Shown piece after piece: positions 26,509 through 35,742 of a stretch of 64,000 bases of DNA. Numbering within the stretch: position 1 is the first letter of the stretch; every line of letters starts with the position of its first letter. The position numbers and the translations under genes are program-made. Below the pieces are notes generated by a model. That model was given only the letters and a program-made list of their open reading frames with translations, was not told where the DNA came from and searched no databases. Origin of the DNA: JASSUD01 sp031963445 (GTDB lineage: Bacteria; Pseudomonadota; Gammaproteobacteria; Burkholderiales; Burkholderiaceae). The stretch spans positions 1,054,001-1,118,000 of the forward strand of contig JASSUH010000001.1 in the NCBI GenBank assembly GCA_031963445.1, read 5' to 3'.

Positions 26509-27522
26509 ATGACGCTTTCCTCAAATGACGTAGACCTTAGTCGCGCAAAATTAATGCGCCGCGCCTTAGACGGTGTGCTGTTGCTAGATAAGCCATTGGG
26601 CCTTTCTAGTAACCAAGCGCTAGGGCGAGCGAAATACCTGTTTGCCGCAAAAAAAGCCGGTCATACCGGCACCTTAGACCCTCTCGCGTCAGGTTTATTG
26701 CCCTTATGTTTTGGTGAGGCAACAAAATTCTCTCAAGATTTACTCAATGCGACCAAGCGTTATCAAGCAACCCTGGCTCTCGGCGCTTGCACCACTACTG
26801 GCGATGCAGAGGGAGAAGTGTTGCAGACGCGTCCCGTCACTTGTGATTTGGCTTCAGTGCAGCAAGCTTTGGCGCGTTTGCGGGGTGATATTTTGCAAGT
26901 TCCGCCGATGTACTCGGCTTTAAAGCGGGATGGTAAGCCACTGTATGAATATGCGCGTGCAGGTCTCACATTAGAACGCGCGGCACGCCCGGTTACTATT
27001 TATGAGTTGAGGTTGATTAGCTATGTGCTGCCTAACGGTGAAGAATTGAGCAGCGCTAAACCTGAATTGCAGATTGTGGTTAGCTGCAGTAAAGGAACGT
27101 ATATCAGAGTGTTGGCTGAAGAAATCGGTGAGTTACTTGGCTGCGGGGCGCATTTAACCGCGTTAAGGCGTCTTGGCGTGGGCAACTTAACTTTAGCTAA
27201 TGCAGTGTCACTCGATACATTAGAAGCGGCCAAACCAGCAGAGCGCATGCATTGGTTGCAGCCCGCTGATGCTTTACTCTCAACTTGTCCCATCGTGCGT
27301 TTAGATAGCGCATCTACCTCTCGCTTTAAGCAAGGTCAGCGACTTAAATTGCCAGCTGAATTAACGCTTGAAGCATCTTATCTTACTGTGTCAGATAAAC
27401 CTTTCAGCGATGCAGTAGCCGACCCATTACGGGTACGTGTGTATGGTGAAGCGTCACAGTTCCTTGGTACCGCAAATTTCTCTGACGGTGTGTTAGCGCC
27501 GCAGCGATTGATACATTCTTAG
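26509..27522 (+). CDS. truB: tRNA pseudouridine-55 synthase
   Basis: Forms pseudouridine 55 in the T loop of tRNAs. 337 aa with DGVLLLDKPLGLSSNQAL, the catalytic aspartate in GHTGTLDPLASGLLP, and PPMYSALKRDGKPLYEYARAG. The C-terminal PUA-like part is present. ATG 26509 gives a short N-terminal extension; MRRALDGV at 26554 is an alternative. The stop TAG (27520-27522) lies in the left end of a B-type palindrome. Confidence 0.96.
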   Translation: MTLSSNDVDLSRAKLMRRALDGVLLLDKPLGLSSNQALGRAKYLFAAKKAGHTGTLDPLASGLLPLCFGEATKFSQDLLNATKRYQATLALGACTTTGDAEGEVLQTRPVTCDLASVQQALARLRGDILQVPPMYSALKRDGKPLYEYARAGLTLERAARPVTIYELRLISYVLPNGEELSSAKPELQIVVSCSKGTYIRVLAEEIGELLGCGAHLTALRRLGVGNLTLANAVSLDTLEAAKPAERMHWLQPADALLSTCPIVRLDSASTSRFKQGQRLKLPAELTLEASYLTVSDKPFSDAVADPLRVRVYGEASQFLGTANFSDGVLAPQRLIHS

Positions 27523-27618
27523 AGCCTGTTCATCATTTTTCAAAAGTGGGTTGTGTTGGGGTTCCGCATTTAATTAAATGAGTCACCCCAACCTATGAAA
27601 AATGATGAACAGGCTCTT
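27519..27618. repeat. dispersed palindromic element family B, copy 3 (complete short form)
   Basis: Best-preserved B copy, 100 bp. The outer arms AGAGCCTGTTCATCATTTTT and their exact reverse complement at 27597-27618 enclose GTGGGTTGTGTTGGGGTT and a TTTAATTAAAT palindromic centre with TCACCCCAACC. The left end carries the truB stop. Confidence 0.9.
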
Positions 27619-27685
27619 GGTCCTACCTTTGCGTATCGTGCCGAGAGGCGCTAATGGGAAAGGTGGGGTCGTTCTTTTGACAACC

Positions 27686-28861
27686 TCATAGACTTTTCGC
27701 TTCCACGTTTTCAGCAATAATGCGCTGAATTTCCTTTTCGGCTTCTGCGCCATATTGCGCGAAAACCTTGGTCTGGTAATGAGGGGAAGGGGGCGTCGAA
27801 AGGTTCGCATTTCGCGTATTGCGCAAATTGACTTTAGCGTGCATCGAAAAGCCAATGCGTAAAGGATGTTTCTGCAATTCTTCTTTGTCTAACGTGATAC
27901 GAATTGGCAAGCGCTGCACAATTTTAATCCAGTTGCCACTAGCATTTTGCGCAGGCAGCAACGCAAACGCGCTGCCTGTCCCTGCTGCAAATCCTGAAAT
28001 ATGCCCGTGATAGGTGACTGATGAGCCATAGGCATCGGCTTTCAATTCAACCGGTTGTCCAATCCTTATTTTTTTTAGCTGCACCTCTTTGAAATTTGCA
28101 TCGACCCAAACTTCATCGAGAGACACAATTGCCATTAATGGAGCACCAGGGGCGACCCGTTGCCCCACTTGCGCCGCGCGCTTCGCAACATAACCGCTGA
28201 TGGGGGCGGGCAGTTCACTGCGTGCAGCATTTAAATAGACTTCGCGTACTTTGGCAGCTGCCGCGAGTACATTGGGATGCTTGGCAATTGAGGTGTGCTC
28301 TGTCAACGCAAGATTAGCAACGAGTTGCTGTTGCGCTGCATTTAAAGCCGCTTGCGCTGATTTAATACTATCGCGTAGATGCGCAATTTCTTCTTGGGAC
28401 ACAGCCCCTGCTTGTAGAAGTTTTAAGCGTCGTTGCAGGTCATTACGCGCACGCGATAAATCTGCTTGGCGTTGTATCACAGTAGCTTGTTGCGCATGGG
28501 TATTAGCGTACAGCGTACGAGTTTGACGCACCGTCTGAGCGAGATTTGCTTGCGCCTGGGCTAGCGCAACTTTAGCATCAGCTGGGTCAAGTGAAATGAG
28601 CGGGTCCCCTGCCTTAACTAGCTGCGTATCATCTGCTCGCACAGCGATAATAGTGCCAGTGACCTGCGGTGTGATCTGCACCACATTGCCGTTTACATAA
28701 GCATCTTCAGTACTTTCGTAAAAGCGAGCGGATAAAAAATAATATAGCGCCCAGCCAATCACAGCGCTTAATGCAAGAGCGCCGAAGAAAGCCAGTAAAA
28801 TTTTGCGTTTACCATTATTGGCAGGTTGAGTAGTGGAATCTGAAGGTTGTAAATCGCTCAT
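27686..28861 (-). CDS. emrA: EmrA-type multidrug efflux membrane-fusion protein
   Basis: Periplasmic adaptor of EmrAB-type pumps (HlyD family). 391 aa from ATG 28861 (MSDLQPSDST); the frame extends to 28909. One N-terminal membrane anchor (ILLAFFGALALSAVIGWALYYF), a lipoyl half-motif STEDAYVNGNVVQITPQVTG, a coiled-coil hairpin (about residues 95-200) and a beta-barrel section (SELPAPISGYVAKRAAQVGQ). No emrB transporter or outer-membrane partner gene is adjacent: the 3' side is directly a B-type palindrome. It may pair with a distant pump or be a leftover. Confidence 0.92.
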   Translation of the reverse strand: MSDLQPSDSTTQPANNGKRKILLAFFGALALSAVIGWALYYFLSARFYESTEDAYVNGNVVQITPQVTGTIIAVRADDTQLVKAGDPLISLDPADAKVALAQAQANLAQTVRQTRTLYANTHAQQATVIQRQADLSRARNDLQRRLKLLQAGAVSQEEIAHLRDSIKSAQAALNAAQQQLVANLALTEHTSIAKHPNVLAAAAKVREVYLNAARSELPAPISGYVAKRAAQVGQRVAPGAPLMAIVSLDEVWVDANFKEVQLKKIRIGQPVELKADAYGSSVTYHGHISGFAAGTGSAFALLPAQNASGNWIKIVQRLPIRITLDKEELQKHPLRIGFSMHAKVNLRNTRNANLSTPPSPHYQTKVFAQYGAEAEKEIQRIIAENVEAKSL

Positions 28862-29248
28862 TTTTATTGGGTGTCTTTGAAGGGGCTGCTGGAGAAAATC
28901 AGTTAGCAAGCGCCGTATGCTAGCGCATTTTTATATAAGAAGTTTCTTTACCTTAAAGGCTTAAGGAGGTGCTGAATAAATATCTATCTAATTTCAAAAC
29001 GACGCTTAAATGCAGTCGTGGTGGCACAAAGGCGCTCCTTATTTTGGGGTTAGATAGACCTTCCGAGCTACAGCAGTTTTTTGGCATTGAGCATTTAATC
29101 GCTCAATGACTGAAAAATGCTCTAAAATCTCATGTTTTTACAAAACTATAACGTGCAAGCGTTGACATAAACTTTATCAGCTTGTCTGAAGAGACTCCTT
29201 AGCTTGTCATTTTTTACGCTTGTCTGTTAGCACTTCTGATCCTATTTT
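28862..29248. other. divergent gap between emrA and typA
   Basis: Nothing coding is recognised. A TTGACA hexamer at 29162-29167 could be part of the typA promoter, but no good -10 sits at the right distance. Confidence 0.4.
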
Positions 29249-31060
29249 ATGGCCCGCGCACTCCGTAATATCGCCATCATCGCTCACGTCGATCATGGTA
29301 AGACAACACTGGTTGATCAATTACTTCGACAATCCGGCACCTTCCGTGAAAACCAGCAAATGGTTGAGCGTGTGATGGACTCCAACGATCTTGAAAAAGA
29401 ACGGGGTATTACCATCCTCGCAAAAAATTGCGCTGTCGAGTACGCAGGGACGCATATTAATATTGTTGATACCCCCGGCCACGCCGATTTTGGTGGTGAG
29501 GTTGAGCGTGTCTTGTCCATGGTCGATAGCGTATTGCTATTAGTCGATGCCGTTGAAGGGCCGATGCCACAAACCCGTTTTGTCACTAAAAAAGCGCTAG
29601 GGCTAGGACTTAGACCGATTGTAGTGATCAATAAAGTCGACCGGCCAGGCGCACGCATTGACTGGGTGATTAACCAAACCTTTGAGCTTTTCGATAAATT
29701 GGGCGCGACCGAAGAGCAGCTTGATTTCCCGATCGTGTACGCCTCAGGGTTAAACGGTTATGCAAGCTTAGACGAGAATGCACGTAGTGGTGATTTACGT
29801 CCGCTCTTCGATGCAGTGTTAGAGCATGTGCCTGAACGCGCTGATGATGCTGAAGGCCCATTGCAATTACAGATCGCTTCACTTGACTATTCTGCCTATG
29901 TGGGCCGTATTGGTATTGGCCGAATTGCACGTGGTACGTTACGCGCTGGGCAAGCCGTAGCGCTGTGCAATGACTTAGATGGTACGGTACTTAGTCGTAA
30001 AATTAATCAAATCCAAAAATTTAGAGGGCTTGAGCGCATCACGGTAGAGGATGCGCAAGCAGGTGATATCGTGTTGGTCAGCGGCATTGAAGAAATCGGT
30101 ATTGGCGTCACGATCTGCGATCCAGAAAAGCCCGAAGCATTGCCAATCATCAGTGTTGATGAACCAACGCTGACGATGAATTTTTGTGTGAATACTTCAC
30201 CCTTAGCTGGCCGCGAAGGCAAGTTTGTCACGAGCCGACAGCTGCGTGAACGCTTAATGCGTGAGCTGAATCACAATGTGGCATTGCGTGTCAAAGACAC
30301 CGCTGATGAAACCGTGTTTGAAGTCTCAGGTCGCGGTGAGTTGCATTTGACTATCTTGCTTGAAAATATGCGCCGCGAAGGTTATGAATTAGCCGTTTCG
30401 CGCCCACGTGTTGTGATACGAGAAATTGATGGCGTTAAGCATGAGCCGCTTGAGTTGCTGACGGTGGATATTGAAGATGCCCATCAAGGTGCAGTGATGG
30501 AAGAGTTAGGGCGTCGCAAAGGTGAATTGCTTGACATGGTGCCAGATGGTCGCGGCCGTACCCGTCTTGAATATCGGATAGCTGCGCGTGGCTTGATTGG
30601 TCTACAAAGTGAATTTCTAACACTCACTCGTGGCACGGGCTTAATGAGTCATATTTTTGAAGCTTATGCCCCTATGCGCGATGGCAGTGTCGCTGAGCGT
30701 CGCAATGGTGTGTTGATTTCACAAGATGATGGCAATGCTGTCGCGTATGCGCTGTGGAAATTGCAAGATCGAGGCCGTATGTTTGTTAAGCCTGGTGATG
30801 CGGTCTATGAAGGGATGATTGTCGGTATTCATAGCCGTGATAATGATCTAGTGATTAATCCAATTCGCGAGAAGAAACTCACCAATGTGCGTGCGTCAGG
30901 TAAAGATGAACACATTGATTTGTTGACGCCAATTCCAATTTCACTTGAATATGCAGTGGAATTTATCACTGATGAAGAATTGGTCGAAATTACTCCGCAA
31001 TCTATTCGTTTGCGCAAGCGTTGGCTCAAAGAGAACGAGCGTCGCCGCGCAGAACGTTAG
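29249..31060 (+). CDS. typA: ribosome-associated GTPase TypA/BipA
   Basis: Translational GTPase acting in 50S assembly at low temperature and under stress. 603 aa. The G domain shows IAHVDHGKTTLVDQLL, DTPGHADFGGEV and INKVDRPGAR; beta-barrel, two EF-G-like domains (SGRGELHLTILLENMRREG) and the TypA-specific C-terminal domain (RIAARGLIGLQSEFLTLTRG) follow. The stop TAG coincides with the left end of the first of three tandem A-type palindromes. Confidence 0.97.
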   Translation: MARALRNIAIIAHVDHGKTTLVDQLLRQSGTFRENQQMVERVMDSNDLEKERGITILAKNCAVEYAGTHINIVDTPGHADFGGEVERVLSMVDSVLLLVDAVEGPMPQTRFVTKKALGLGLRPIVVINKVDRPGARIDWVINQTFELFDKLGATEEQLDFPIVYASGLNGYASLDENARSGDLRPLFDAVLEHVPERADDAEGPLQLQIASLDYSAYVGRIGIGRIARGTLRAGQAVALCNDLDGTVLSRKINQIQKFRGLERITVEDAQAGDIVLVSGIEEIGIGVTICDPEKPEALPIISVDEPTLTMNFCVNTSPLAGREGKFVTSRQLRERLMRELNHNVALRVKDTADETVFEVSGRGELHLTILLENMRREGYELAVSRPRVVIREIDGVKHEPLELLTVDIEDAHQGAVMEELGRRKGELLDMVPDGRGRTRLEYRIAARGLIGLQSEFLTLTRGTGLMSHIFEAYAPMRDGSVAERRNGVLISQDDGNAVAYALWKLQDRGRMFVKPGDAVYEGMIVGIHSRDNDLVINPIREKKLTNVRASGKDEHIDLLTPIPISLEYAVEFITDEELVEITPQSIRLRKRWLKENERRRAER

Positions 31061-31380
31061 AACCTGTGTAGGCTTTCCCTGGCGCCCTCGCGCCGCCTTG
31101 CCGTACTAGTTGTACTGTCTGCGGCGGCGCGAGACCACCAGGAAAACCCTACACAGGTTCTAATTAAGGTAGTGGTTTAGGTTTCCCCTGGCGTTCTTGT
31201 GTTGCCTTGCCGTACGTTTTGTACTGTCTGCGGCGGCGCAAGACCACCAGGAAAACCCTAAACAAGTTCTAAATAAGGTAGTGGTTTAGGCTTTTTCTAG
31301 CGTCCTTGCGCCCCCTTGTCGTACTTAGATGTACTGGCCAAAGGCGCAAGGTCACTAGGAAGACTCTGAACAGTTCTTAG
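31057..31380. repeat. tandem array of three family A palindromes
   Basis: Copies at about 31057-31163, 31164-31272 and 31273-31380. The first has the canonical TTAGAACCTGTGTAGG left end. The second and third begin with AAGGTAGTGGTTTAGG instead, a variant also present at 46360. All end in a form of GTTCTAA or GTTCTTAG. Sequence decay increases from first to third: the third has lost most of the GCGGCGGCG arm. They fill the gap between typA and odhA. Confidence 0.93.
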
Positions 31381-31468
31381 TGCGTAAGTAACGATTGGCG
31401 CTTTATGCTAATCTTATATTACGCATAAAAACTTTTTCCCAACCCCCGCTTGATTTGCGTAATCCACT

Positions 31469-34324
31469 ATGATGAAGCAATCCCAGTCGAACTCTTATTT
31501 GTTCGGTGGCAACGCTGCGTATGTTGAAGAACTTTACGAAGCGTACCTCGACAACCCTGCCTCTATTCCTGAAAATTGGCGCGATTATTTTGATGCTTTG
31601 CAAAATGTCCAAGCAGTTGATGGTTCAACTAGCAACGATATTGCGCATACGCCTATCATCGAATCTTTTGCTCAACGTGCTAGATCTAATTCGCTGCTGC
31701 CCCGCATGGGCGATGTAGATTTAGCCACTGCCCGTAAGCAAGTCTATGTACAAGCATTGATTGACGCTTACCGCTTTATGGGTGTGCGTTGGGCGAATAT
31801 AGATCCGCTGAAACGCCAGGAACGGCCTTCTATTCCTTCCCTTGAGCCAGCTTTCTACGATTTCACTGAAGCTGACATGGAGCAAACTTTCCATGCTGGC
31901 GATCTATCTTTTGGCTTCGAGCAAGCAACGCTTAGAGAAATTGTTAAGGCACTGCGCGATACTTACTGCGGCACCATTGGTGCTGAGTTTATGTATATCA
32001 GCGATCCAGATCAAAAGCAGTGGTGGAAGCAGAAACTTGAATCGATTCGAGCCACCCCTCAATTCTCCAATGAAAAGAAAAAACAAATCCTAGAGCGGCT
32101 CACCGCTGCAGAAGGGTTTGAACGTTATTTGCATACCCGTTATGTGGGGCAAAAACGCTTTTCATTAGAAGGCGGTGAAAGCTTTATCGCGGCGATGGAT
32201 ACCGTTGTCCATCACGCAGGTACTGCCGGTGTGCAAGAAATTGTGATTGGCATGGCACACCGTGGCCGCTTAAATGTGTTGGTCAATACGTTGGGCAAGC
32301 AGCCCTCAGATTTGTTTGCCGAATTTGAAGGGAAACATGCTGATGATTTGCATGCTGGCGACGTTAAATACCATAAAGGTTTTTCGAGTGATATCTCCAC
32401 CCCGGGTGGCCCAGTACACTTGTCATTGGCGTTTAATCCATCGCACTTAGAAATTGTTAACCCGGTGGTCGAAGGTTCGGCCAAAGCCCGTATGGATCGG
32501 CGCGGTGACTTAAGCGGTGAGCAGGTGTTGCCGGTACAAGTGCATGGCGATGCTGCTTTTGCAGGGCAGGGCGTGGTGATGGAAACGCTCAATCTCGCGC
32601 AAACACGAGGGTATGGCACACACGGCACAGTGCATTTGGTGATCAATAATCAAATCGGCTTTACCACTTCTGACCCACGTGATACTCGTTCAACACTGTA
32701 TTGTTCAGATGTCGCTAAATTAATCGAAGCCCCTGTGCTGCACGTTAATGGCGATGATCCTGAAGCAGTGGTGTTAGCCACGCAGTTAGCGGTTGAGTTC
32801 CGCACTAAGTTCCACAAAGATGTGGTGCTCGATATCGTTTGTTTCCGCAAACTGGGTCACAACGAACAAGATACGCCAGCTGTTACGCAGCCTCTGATGT
32901 ATAAAAAGATCAGTCAGCACCCTGGCACTCGCAGTCTGTATGCGAAACGCTTGGTTGAACAAGGGGTGTTGAAAGAAGATGAAGCTAGTGCGTATCTCGA
33001 GCAATATCGGAAAGCGTTAGACGAAGGCCGTCATACCGAGAATCCGGTCCTCTCCAATTACCACAATAAATACGCGATCGATTGGAGTCTGTTCTTAAAT
33101 CATAAATGGACAGATGCAGGCGACACCGCAGTTCCGTTAGTTGAACTGAAAGGTTTAGCAGAGCGCATTACCCATGTGCCGCAGAATTTTAAAGTGCATC
33201 CATTGGTCGAGCGTGTCCTCAAAGATCGACGTGCCATGGGCGAGGGCAAGCAGCCACTTGATTGGGGCATGGGCGAACATCTGGCTTATGCATCGCTGGT
33301 AGCAGCAGGCTATGGCGTGCGACTAACTGGCCAGGATAGTGGTCGCGGCACGTTCTCGCACAGGCATGCTGTGTTGCATGATCAAAACCGTGAAAGCTGG
33401 CGCGATGGCACCTATGTGCCTTTGCAAAATGTGGCGGATGATCAGGCTGACTTTACCGTGATCGATTCAGTGTTGTCGGAAGAAGCCGTGCTCGGCTTTG
33501 AATACGGCTATTCGACGGTAGCACCACGCACCTTAGTGCTGTGGGAAGCGCAGTTCGGCGATTTTGTCAACGGTGCGCAGGTTGTGATCGATCAGTTTAT
33601 TTCGTCTGGCGAAGCGAAGTGGGGCCGTCTTTCAGGGCTGACAATGCTGTTGCCACATGGCTATGAAGGTCAAGGCCCAGAGCATTCTTCAGCACGTTTG
33701 GAGCGTTTCTTACAGTTGTGCGCTGATGAAAATATGCAAGTGGCTCAGCCAACCACCCCGGCGCAAATATTCCACTTATTACGCCGCCAAGTGGTTCGTT
33801 CGTTACGCAAACCATTGATTGTCTTCACGCCTAAATCTTTGTTGCGCCATAAGAGCGCGGTAAGCGATTTGTCTGAACTGGCAAACGGTATTTTCCAAAC
33901 AGTCATTGGTGAAGTCGATCAAACGATTGAGCCGAAGCAAGTTAAGCGCGTATTGGCTTGTTCTGGTCGCGTTTACTACGACTTAATCGCGCATCGAGAA
34001 GAGACCAAGCGTAAAGATATCGCCATTATTCGTGTTGAGCAGTTGTATCCATTCCCACAAGCTGCGCTTGAAGCTGAGTTGCAAAAATATGAGCACGCGA
34101 CTGAGTTAGTTTGGGTACAAGATGAACCACACAATCAAGGCGCTTGGCTGAGCATCAAATACTGCTTGTTTGCTGCCCTGAAAGCAGGACAAAAGCTTGC
34201 CTATAGTGGACGCCCTGCCTGCGCATCGCCGGCAGTGGGTTATTATGCAAAGCATGTTGAGCAACAAAAGGCGTTGGTTGAGAGTGCGTTTGAGCTGATT
34301 AAAACGCCAGCTCTGATGAAGTAA
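31469..34324 (+). CDS. odhA: 2-oxoglutarate dehydrogenase E1
   Basis: ThDP-dependent decarboxylase of the TCA-cycle complex converting 2-oxoglutarate to succinyl-CoA. 951 aa, normal length, with N-terminal FGGNAAYVEELYEAYLDNP, the ThDP-binding HGDAAFAGQGVVMETLNL and VINNQIGFTTSDPRDTRST, and the C-terminal transketolase-like section with LLPHGYEGQGPEHSSARLER. ATG 31469 or 31472 may be used. First gene of odhA-odhB-lpdA, showing a working oxidative TCA step. Confidence 0.97.
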   Translation: MMKQSQSNSYLFGGNAAYVEELYEAYLDNPASIPENWRDYFDALQNVQAVDGSTSNDIAHTPIIESFAQRARSNSLLPRMGDVDLATARKQVYVQALIDAYRFMGVRWANIDPLKRQERPSIPSLEPAFYDFTEADMEQTFHAGDLSFGFEQATLREIVKALRDTYCGTIGAEFMYISDPDQKQWWKQKLESIRATPQFSNEKKKQILERLTAAEGFERYLHTRYVGQKRFSLEGGESFIAAMDTVVHHAGTAGVQEIVIGMAHRGRLNVLVNTLGKQPSDLFAEFEGKHADDLHAGDVKYHKGFSSDISTPGGPVHLSLAFNPSHLEIVNPVVEGSAKARMDRRGDLSGEQVLPVQVHGDAAFAGQGVVMETLNLAQTRGYGTHGTVHLVINNQIGFTTSDPRDTRSTLYCSDVAKLIEAPVLHVNGDDPEAVVLATQLAVEFRTKFHKDVVLDIVCFRKLGHNEQDTPAVTQPLMYKKISQHPGTRSLYAKRLVEQGVLKEDEASAYLEQYRKALDEGRHTENPVLSNYHNKYAIDWSLFLNHKWTDAGDTAVPLVELKGLAERITHVPQNFKVHPLVERVLKDRRAMGEGKQPLDWGMGEHLAYASLVAAGYGVRLTGQDSGRGTFSHRHAVLHDQNRESWRDGTYVPLQNVADDQADFTVIDSVLSEEAVLGFEYGYSTVAPRTLVLWEAQFGDFVNGAQVVIDQFISSGEAKWGRLSGLTMLLPHGYEGQGPEHSSARLERFLQLCADENMQVAQPTTPAQIFHLLRRQVVRSLRKPLIVFTPKSLLRHKSAVSDLSELANGIFQTVIGEVDQTIEPKQVKRVLACSGRVYYDLIAHREETKRKDIAIIRVEQLYPFPQAALEAELQKYEHATELVWVQDEPHNQGAWLSIKYCLFAALKAGQKLAYSGRPACASPAVGYYAKHVEQQKALVESAFELIKTPALMK

Positions 34325-34384
34325 ATCACGCGTCATCGCGTTGAGAGAACCCCCGTAAGTTATTTTTGAAAAAAGAGACAATAC

Positions 34385-35623
34385 ATGGCTATCGAAGAAG
34401 TTAAAGTGCCGCAGCTCTCCGAGTCTGTTGCCGAGGCGACGTTGCTGCAATGGAAAAAACAACCTGGCGACTTTGTTGAGCGCGATGAAATTCTGATTGA
34501 AGTTGAGACAGATAAAGTCGTGCTAGAAGTGCCGGCTCCTGCTGCTGGCGTGCTGACTGAATTCTTTAAACAAGAAGGTGCGACGGTTGCTGCTGACGAA
34601 GTTATCGCCAAAATCGATACCGAAGGTAAAGCATCCTCTACCGCCAGCGCAACTCAACCTGCTAAAGAAGCAAAGGTTGAGGAAGCCTCCGCTAAAGCAA
34701 GCGCGCCCCAATCAGCGAAAGCCATGCCTTCAGCTGCAAAAATTTTAGACGAACAAGGCATCAGCGCAGCTCAAGTACCAGGTACTGGACGTGATGGCCG
34801 TGTGACTAAAGCTGATGCGCTGACAGCAACGCAGCAAGGTGGACAGTCTAAAGTGGCAGAAAAATCAACCGCGTCGCTACCTGCCGTAAAAGCGCCTATT
34901 GAGCTTGAAAAATGGTTAGATGGACGTCCAGAGCAACGTGTGCCGATGTCACGTTTACGTGCACGTATTGCTGAGCGCTTGCTTGAGTCGCAGCAGACCA
35001 ATGCCATTCTGACAACATTCAATGAAGTCAATATGCGTGCGTTGATGGACTTGCGTGCTAAATACAAAGAGAAATTCGAGAAAGAACACGGCGTACGCTT
35101 AGGCTTTATGTCGTTCTTTGTTAAAGCTGCAGTACAAGCGCTGAAAAAATACCCCATTCTGAATGCGTCAGTCGATGGCAAAGACATTGTCTATCACGGC
35201 TATTTTGATATTGGTATCGCAGTAGGTTCGCCGCGCGGTCTTGTGGTGCCGATTTTGCGCAATGCTGATCAAATGACGTTGGCTGATATTGAGAAAAAAA
35301 TTGGTGAATTTGGCCAAAAAGCCAAAGAGGGAAAAATAACCCTTGATGACTTAACCGGCGGCACCTTCTCCATTTCAAATGGTGGTGTATTTGGTTCAAT
35401 GCTCTCCACGCCGATTATCAATCCACCGCAATCCGCTATCTTAGGCGTACACGCGACGAAAGATCGTGCTGTCGTGGAAAATGGTCAGGTTGTAGTGCGT
35501 CCTATCAACTACCTCGCGCTGTCATACGACCACCGCATTATCGATGGCCGTGAAGCTGTATTAGGCTTGGTGGCGATGAAAGAAGCGTTAGAAGATCCAG
35601 CACGTTTACTGCTTGATTTATAA
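34385..35623 (+). CDS. odhB: dihydrolipoyllysine succinyltransferase E2 of 2-oxoglutarate dehydrogenase
   Basis: 412 aa. N-terminal lipoyl domain with the modified lysine in EVETDKVVLEV (about residue 43), a short Ala-rich linker, the peripheral subunit-binding domain (PSAAKILDEQGISAAQVPGTGRD...KADAL), and the catalytic acyltransferase domain ending with the active-site SYDHRIIDGREAV. Lies 60 bp after odhA. A clear terminator separates it from lpdA. Confidence 0.97.
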   Translation: MAIEEVKVPQLSESVAEATLLQWKKQPGDFVERDEILIEVETDKVVLEVPAPAAGVLTEFFKQEGATVAADEVIAKIDTEGKASSTASATQPAKEAKVEEASAKASAPQSAKAMPSAAKILDEQGISAAQVPGTGRDGRVTKADALTATQQGGQSKVAEKSTASLPAVKAPIELEKWLDGRPEQRVPMSRLRARIAERLLESQQTNAILTTFNEVNMRALMDLRAKYKEKFEKEHGVRLGFMSFFVKAAVQALKKYPILNASVDGKDIVYHGYFDIGIAVGSPRGLVVPILRNADQMTLADIEKKIGEFGQKAKEGKITLDDLTGGTFSISNGGVFGSMLSTPIINPPQSAILGVHATKDRAVVENGQVVVRPINYLALSYDHRIIDGREAVLGLVAMKEALEDPARLLLDL

Positions 35624-35634
35624 CCTAAGCTTGC

Positions 35635-35676
35635 AAAAGGCATGACCCCATCCCTGGTGTCATGCCTTTTTGCTTT
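35635..35676 (+). terminator. rho-independent terminator after odhB
   Basis: AAAAGGCATGAC (35635-35646) and GTCATGCCTTTT (35659-35670) are exact reverse complements with a 12-nt loop, and the right arm runs into TTTTTGCTTTT. lpdA is then likely read from readthrough or its own promoter. Confidence 0.88.
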
Positions 35677-35742
35677 TGTAGGTAAGCGGATGGTCAGCAA
35701 AAGCATTTTTTGCTGCAAGATGAAATGAAATAGAGAATGGTT

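Noticed and set aside
28910..29248. TTGACA at 29162 as typA promoter
   Set aside because: No acceptable -10 hexamer at 16-18 bp, so not called as a feature.
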